Positions 14,026 through 17,075 of a stretch of DNA of 17,075 bases are shown here, piece by piece. Location: assembly GCA_002454975.1 (NCBI GenBank), contig DKJZ01000079.1:1-17075 (forward strand), given 5' to 3'. Position 1 is the stretch's first letter. The number at the start of each line of letters is the position of its first letter. The notes under the pieces are model-generated. The model searched no databases, had not been told where the DNA came from, and was given only the letters and a program-made list of their open reading frames with translations. Source of the stretch: Hylemonella sp. UBA6679. Its GTDB lineage: Bacteria; Pseudomonadota; Gammaproteobacteria; Burkholderiales; Burkholderiaceae_C. Both the position numbers and the translations under genes were made by a program.

Positions 14026-15492
14026 GTGCTGCTCACGCTGGTTGTGCTGTATCTGCTGGTGACCATCGCCATCGGTCTGGTGGCTGCCAAACGCGTTAAA
14101 AACTCGGCAGACTTTGCCGTGGCCGGTCGACGTCTGCCCTTGGTGATGATCGTCACCACCACCTTTGCCACCTGGTTTGGCTCCGAGACGGTGCTTGGCA
14201 TTCCTGCCAAGTTTGTCAATGGCGGTCTGGGCAGTGTGGTGGAAGACCCGTTTGGCGCTGGCAGCTGCTTGATTCTGGTGGGTGTGTTTTTCGCAGCCAA
14301 GCTCTACCGCATGAACCTCATGACCATCAGCGACTACTTTCGCGAACGTTACGGTCGCTTGGTGGAGGTGGTGTGCTCGGTCATCATCATGGTGAGTTAT
14401 TTGGGCTGGGTGTCTGCCCAGGTGACCGCCTTGGGGCTGGTGTTCCATGTGCTCTCGGGCGAGGCCATCAGTGTGCCGCTGGGCATGGTGATTGGGGTGG
14501 TGTCCATCCTGGCCTACACCTTGTTGGGTGGCATGTGGTCGGTGGCGGTGACCGACTTCATTCAGATGATCATTTTGGTGGTGGGCTTGTCGGTGCTGTC
14601 GGTGTTTGCCGCGGGTTTGGCCGGTGGCGCAGACAAGGTGGTGTCGCTCGCCTTGAGCCGCGACATGTTCAATTTTTGGCCGGAGCCCAATGCCAAAGAC
14701 ATTTTGTTTTTCTTCGCTGCTGCCATCACCATCATGCTGGGCTCCATCCCTCAGCAAGATGTGTTTCAGCGGGTGATGTCGGCCAACAGCCTGCATGCCG
14801 CCACACGCGGCCCCATCATTGGGGGCGTGTGTTACATCTTGTTTGCTTTCGTGCCCATGTTTTTGGTGGCCAGCGCGCTCATCATCATGCCCGGCCAAAC
14901 CGAGGCTTTGCTCAAAGACGATCCGCAAAAAATCTTGCCGACCTTGGTGATTGAGCACATGCCTTTTGTGATGCAGGTCTTGTTCTTTGGCGCCTTGCTC
15001 TCCGCCATCAAGTCTTGCGCGTCGGCCACTTTGCTGGCGCCCAGCGTGACCTTTGTGGAAAACATTTGGCGCCAATTCCGCCCCCGCATGAGCGACCAGC
15101 AAGAGCTGCACACCATGCGCATCACGGTTTTGTGCTTTAGTAGCTTGGTGCTCATCTATGCCATGGCCATGCAAGGCACCTCCATTTACGAAATGGTGTC
15201 GGGCGCCTACCAAGTCACGCTGGTGGGGGCGTTTGTGCCCTTGGTGGCGGGCCTGTACTGGCAGCGTGCCACCACCCAAGGCGCGGTTTTTGCCATTGTG
15301 CTGGGGCTCTTGAGCTGGGGCATGTTCATGGCCACGCCCGCCGGCGAAGCGTTTCCTGCGCAGCTCGCCGGTGTGTTGGCTGCTTTTGTGGGCATGGTGG
15401 CCGGTTCGCTCGGGCCGCAAGCCTTGGGCAACAAGCACGCATCGCACCACAAGCACCCTGGTTTGGGTAAGCCTGGCGAGGGCGCCGTTTAA
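14026..15492 (+). CDS. Sodium:solute symporter family transporter
   Basis: The 488-residue protein is an SSF (TC 2.A.21, PutP/SGLT-type) secondary transporter that would import a small solute with sodium. It has about twelve to thirteen hydrophobic helices and the family signature SADFAVAGRRLP (27-38) after helix 1, followed by GSETVLGIPAKFVNGG, and a helix-8 segment SAIKSCASATLL (326-337) at the position that helps form the sodium site in this family. The substrate cannot be inferred. The start is GTG at 14026, with AGGAG ending 5 nt upstream inside the ubiB 3' end; no better in-frame start exists. The tail after the last helix is His-rich (HASHHKH). It is probably translationally coupled to ubiB although functionally unrelated as far as can be seen. 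Confidence 0.9.
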   Translation: MLLTLVVLYLLVTIAIGLVAAKRVKNSADFAVAGRRLPLVMIVTTTFATWFGSETVLGIPAKFVNGGLGSVVEDPFGAGSCLILVGVFFAAKLYRMNLMTISDYFRERYGRLVEVVCSVIIMVSYLGWVSAQVTALGLVFHVLSGEAISVPLGMVIGVVSILAYTLLGGMWSVAVTDFIQMIILVVGLSVLSVFAAGLAGGADKVVSLALSRDMFNFWPEPNAKDILFFFAAAITIMLGSIPQQDVFQRVMSANSLHAATRGPIIGGVCYILFAFVPMFLVASALIIMPGQTEALLKDDPQKILPTLVIEHMPFVMQVLFFGALLSAIKSCASATLLAPSVTFVENIWRQFRPRMSDQQELHTMRITVLCFSSLVLIYAMAMQGTSIYEMVSGAYQVTLVGAFVPLVAGLYWQRATTQGAVFAIVLGLLSWGMFMATPAGEAFPAQLAGVLAAFVGMVAGSLGPQALGNKHASHHKHPGLGKPGEGAV

Positions 15493-15502
15493 AGCCGCAG
15501 GG

Positions 15503-15528
15503 GCCACCCCCTTGAAGAGGGTGGTGGC
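15503..15528. other. Strong GC-rich hairpin after symporter gene
   Basis: GCCACCCCCT (15503-15512) pairs with AGGGTGGTGGC (15518-15528): ten base pairs, one bulged T and a TGAAG loop. It lies 11 bp after the symporter stop. The bases that follow are not a T tract, so efficient Rho-independent termination is unlikely, though it may weaken read-through or protect the 3' end. Confidence 0.5.
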
Positions 15529-15531
15529 GCC

Positions 15532-15537
15532 TATAAT
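15532..15537 (+). promoter_or_regulatory. Consensus -10 (TATAAT) upstream of fmdB-like gene
   Basis: A perfect TATAAT lies 37 nt before the ATG at 15575. The nearest -35-like sequence is TTGAA at 15512-15516 with an unusually short spacer, and it falls in the loop of the upstream hairpin. Predicted initiation is near 15544, giving a leader of about 30 nt for the fmdB-DUF502-aspS unit. Confidence 0.5.
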
Positions 15538-15574
15538 TAGGGGTTTTGCCCAACGCCCACCCTGGACCTGCGCC

Positions 15575-15961
15575 ATGCCAATTTACGCTTACAAATGCGA
15601 CGCCTGCGGTCACGCCAAGGACGTCTTGCAAAAAATCTCTGACCCGGTGCTCACCGACTGCCCCGCCTGTGGGGCGGCCAGCTTCAAAAAGCAAGTCACA
15701 GCGGCTGGTTTTCAGCTCAAAGGCTCAGGCTGGTACGTGACCGATTTCCGCGGTGGCAACAGCGCCCCAGCGGGTGACAAAACCGAGGGCGCCTCGGCAG
15801 CCCCGAGCACCGCCGTTGCCCCGGCCACCACCGCATCGATGCCTGCAGCGGCTAACGCCACACCTGCAGCCCCGAGCTCAACCACACCAAGCTCAACCAC
15901 ACCAAGCCCAGCCTCATCGACCGCAGCCCCGGCCGCGTCGTCTTCTGGCTCTGCCACCTGA
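15575..15961 (+). CDS. FmdB-family zinc-ribbon protein with low-complexity tail
   Basis: The 128-residue protein starts with the FmdB/CxxC regulatory domain: MPIYAYKC, then ligand pairs C8/C11 and C29/C32 for one zinc, and the usual KSxGFYxTDYR-like end seen here as KGSGWYVTDFRGG (residues 49-61). From about residue 62 the protein is almost entirely Ala, Pro, Ser and Thr, and includes a duplicated SSTTP unit. The role of this family in most bacteria is unknown; some members influence formamidase or outer-membrane porin gene expression. The ATG at 15575 is set by the conserved MPIYAYKC start; an in-frame extension upstream would overlap the symporter. It is the first gene of a unit with DUF502 (8-bp gap) and aspS. 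Confidence 0.9.
   Translation: MPIYAYKCDACGHAKDVLQKISDPVLTDCPACGAASFKKQVTAAGFQLKGSGWYVTDFRGGNSAPAGDKTEGASAAPSTAVAPATTASMPAAANATPAAPSSTTPSSTTPSPASSTAAPAASSSGSAT
15875..15904 (+). repeat. Perfect 15-bp tandem repeat inside fmdB-like gene
   Basis: AGCTCAACCACACCA is present twice head to tail (15875-15889 and 15890-15904), with a degraded third start. The 15-bp unit keeps frame and encodes SSTTP-type pentapeptides in the disordered tail. Such a unit could change copy number by slippage without breaking the gene. Confidence 0.9.
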
Positions 15962-15969
15962 AGGCCAGC

Positions 15970-16617
15970 ATGTCCAAATTACGCAAATGGTTGTTTGCCG
16001 GCTTGCTGGTCATCGTGCCGCTCATCGTCACCCTGTGGGTGATCGACTGGATGGTCACGACCCTGGACAAAACCCTGCAAGTTCTGCCCCAAGCTTGGCA
16101 GCCCGATTTGTTGCTGGGCTTGCACATCCCCGGCTTGGGCGTGATTTTTGCGCTGCTGGTGCTGCTTGTCATCGGTGCCATGGCCTCGAACTTCATCGGC
16201 AACAAGCTGGTGAGCTGGTGGCATGCCTTGCTCAGCCGCATTCCGGTGGTGCGCAGCATTTACTCTGGCGTTAAGCAGGTGTCCGACACCTTGTTTTCTG
16301 AAAAAGGCAATGCATTCCGAGAGGCTTTGCTGGTGCAATGGCCCCATGAAAACATGTGGACCATCGCTTTTCTTACCGGTGCGCCCGGTGGCGAGTTGCG
16401 TGACCATTTCCGTGGTGACTACATCAGTGTGTACGTGCCCACCACCCCCAATCCCACGGGCGGCTACTTTGTGATGGTCAAGCGAGACAGCTGCATTGCG
16501 CTGGAAATGAGCGTGGATGAAGCCCTGACGTATGTGATTTCCATGGGCGTGATCGTGCCTGGCGGCGCGAAAAACCCGTCCCTTCAAGCGGCCCAAGGCC
16601 AGTCCTCTAACAGCTGA
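15970..16617 (+). CDS. DUF502 family membrane protein
   Basis: The 215-residue protein belongs to DUF502. Residues 1-7 are basic, then a transmembrane helix (about 8-30), a short periplasmic or amphipathic loop, a second helix (about 54-76), and a soluble domain. Family motifs visible are IPGLGVIFALLVLLVIG, the SRIPVVRSIYSGVKQV segment (88-103), a VQWPHENMWTIAFLTG strand, YVPTTPNPTGGYFVMV and a late MSVDEALTYVISMGVIVP motif. The function of DUF502 is not established. The ATG at 15970 is 8 bp from the fmdB-like stop, and aspS follows after 9 bp. The arrangement implies a single transcript; linkage to aspS is common in this bacterial group as far as I recall. Confidence 0.9.
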   Translation: MSKLRKWLFAGLLVIVPLIVTLWVIDWMVTTLDKTLQVLPQAWQPDLLLGLHIPGLGVIFALLVLLVIGAMASNFIGNKLVSWWHALLSRIPVVRSIYSGVKQVSDTLFSEKGNAFREALLVQWPHENMWTIAFLTGAPGGELRDHFRGDYISVYVPTTPNPTGGYFVMVKRDSCIALEMSVDEALTYVISMGVIVPGGAKNPSLQAAQGQSSNS

Positions 16618-16626
16618 AAGATATTT

Positions 16627-17075
16627 ATGGCGATGCGTTCCCACTACTGCGGTCTGGTGACCGAGGCCCTCATGGGCCAAAACGTGACCTTGTGCGGCTG
16701 GGTGAACCGCCGCCGCGACCACGGTGGCGTGATTTTTGTGGACCTGCGCGACCGCGAGGGCTATGTGCAGGTGGTCTGCGACCCCGACCGCGCCGAGATG
16801 TTCAAGGCTGCCGAAGGCATCCGCAATGAGTTTTGCATCCAGATCAAAGGCTTGGTGCGTGCGCGTCCCGAAGGCACCACCAACGACAAGCTCAAAAGCG
16901 GTCAAATTGAGGTGCTGTGCCACGAGTTGACGGTGCTCAATGCCTCCGTCACACCCCCTTTCCAGTTGGACGAAGAGAACCTCTCAGAGACCACGCGCCT
17001 GACCCACCGTGTGTTGGACCTGCGCCGCCCCTACATGCAAAACAACCTGATGCTGCGCTACCGCGTGGCCATGGA
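16627..17075 (+). CDS. aspS: Aspartyl-tRNA synthetase, N-terminal part (3' end outside window)
   Basis: The first 149 codons of aspartyl-tRNA synthetase are visible and run off the right edge. The OB-fold anticodon-binding domain is complete enough to recognise: MRSHYCGLV, LCGWVNRRRDHGGVIF, VDLRDREGYVQVVCDP, RARPEGTTNDKL, and the start of the catalytic core, TRLTHRVLDLRRPYMQ. The first ATG (16627) gives a two-residue extension (MA) before the common MRSHYCG start at 16633, and either could be used; GAAAG is a weak ribosome site at a workable distance from both. Residues H32 and G83 (numbering from 16627) are the type found in non-discriminating AspRS, which also aspartylates tRNA-Asn. It follows DUF502 by 9 bp. 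Confidence 0.97.
   Translation, partial: MAMRSHYCGLVTEALMGQNVTLCGWVNRRRDHGGVIFVDLRDREGYVQVVCDPDRAEMFKAAEGIRNEFCIQIKGLVRARPEGTTNDKLKSGQIEVLCHELTVLNASVTPPFQLDEENLSETTRLTHRVLDLRRPYMQNNLMLRYRVAM

Noticed and set aside
15371..15574. N-terminal extension of the fmdB-like gene
   Set aside because: The MPIYAYKC motif at 15575 defines the start; the extension lies over the symporter 3' end.
14014..15576. A 520-codon His/Gln/Gly-rich open frame antisense to the symporter
   Set aside because: Hydrophobic codons read on the opposite strand give this composition; the sense frame is a clear SSF transporter.

Overview
The window is a gene-dense, GC-rich stretch of bacterial chromosome. Gene content and order fit a betaproteobacterium of the order Burkholderiales, most likely family Comamonadaceae (Rhodoferax/Limnohabitans/Acidovorax-like). 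The main pointers are the hemA-prfA-prmC-grxD operon, the DUF3683 flavo-iron-sulfur giant, the ubiE-Tim44-like-ubiJ-ubiB cluster and the fmdB-DUF502-aspS block. The placement is by recognition of protein families and gene order; no database was searched. No tRNA, rRNA, CRISPR array, insertion sequence, phage gene or pseudogene was seen, and no gene-free stretch exceeds about 105 bp.

Layout. (1) Positions 1-1026, plus strand: the 3' end of proS and a small secreted lytic transglycosylase. (2) Positions 1037-4676, minus strand: a compact operon read as hemA (first step of C5 tetrapyrrole synthesis), prfA (release factor 1), prmC (methylates release factors) and grxD (monothiol glutaredoxin). 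It meets the transglycosylase gene tail to tail with only 10 bp between stops. (3) Positions 4702-9550, plus strand: a small three-helix membrane protein, a 1329-residue DUF3683/FAD/Fe-S oxidoreductase and a HIT-family hydrolase. hemA and the membrane gene diverge from a 25-bp spacer with overlapping -10 elements. (4) Positions 9673-15492, plus strand: DUF971, ubiE, a Tim44-like membrane protein, ubiJ, ubiB and a sodium:solute symporter. ubiE, ubiJ and ubiB are ubiquinone-biosynthesis genes; the DUF971 and Tim44-like genes lie among them with unknown roles. (5) Positions 15575-17075, plus strand: a zinc-ribbon FmdB-like protein, a DUF502 membrane protein and the 5' part of aspS, which carries residues typical of a non-discriminating AspRS.

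How the genes relate. Most of the window is housekeeping: aminoacylation, translation termination, heme and ubiquinone synthesis, and redox/Fe-S maintenance. The large DUF3683 enzyme probably oxidises a 2-hydroxyacid and passes electrons through two 4Fe-4S clusters towards the quinone pool, which the downstream ubi genes would supply; this link is inference. I did not find a clearly new multi-gene system. The best leads are the DUF3683 enzyme with its membrane neighbour, a repeat-like in-frame insert in its linker, the DUF971 and Tim44-like genes in the ubiquinone cluster, and several unusual regulatory arrangements.
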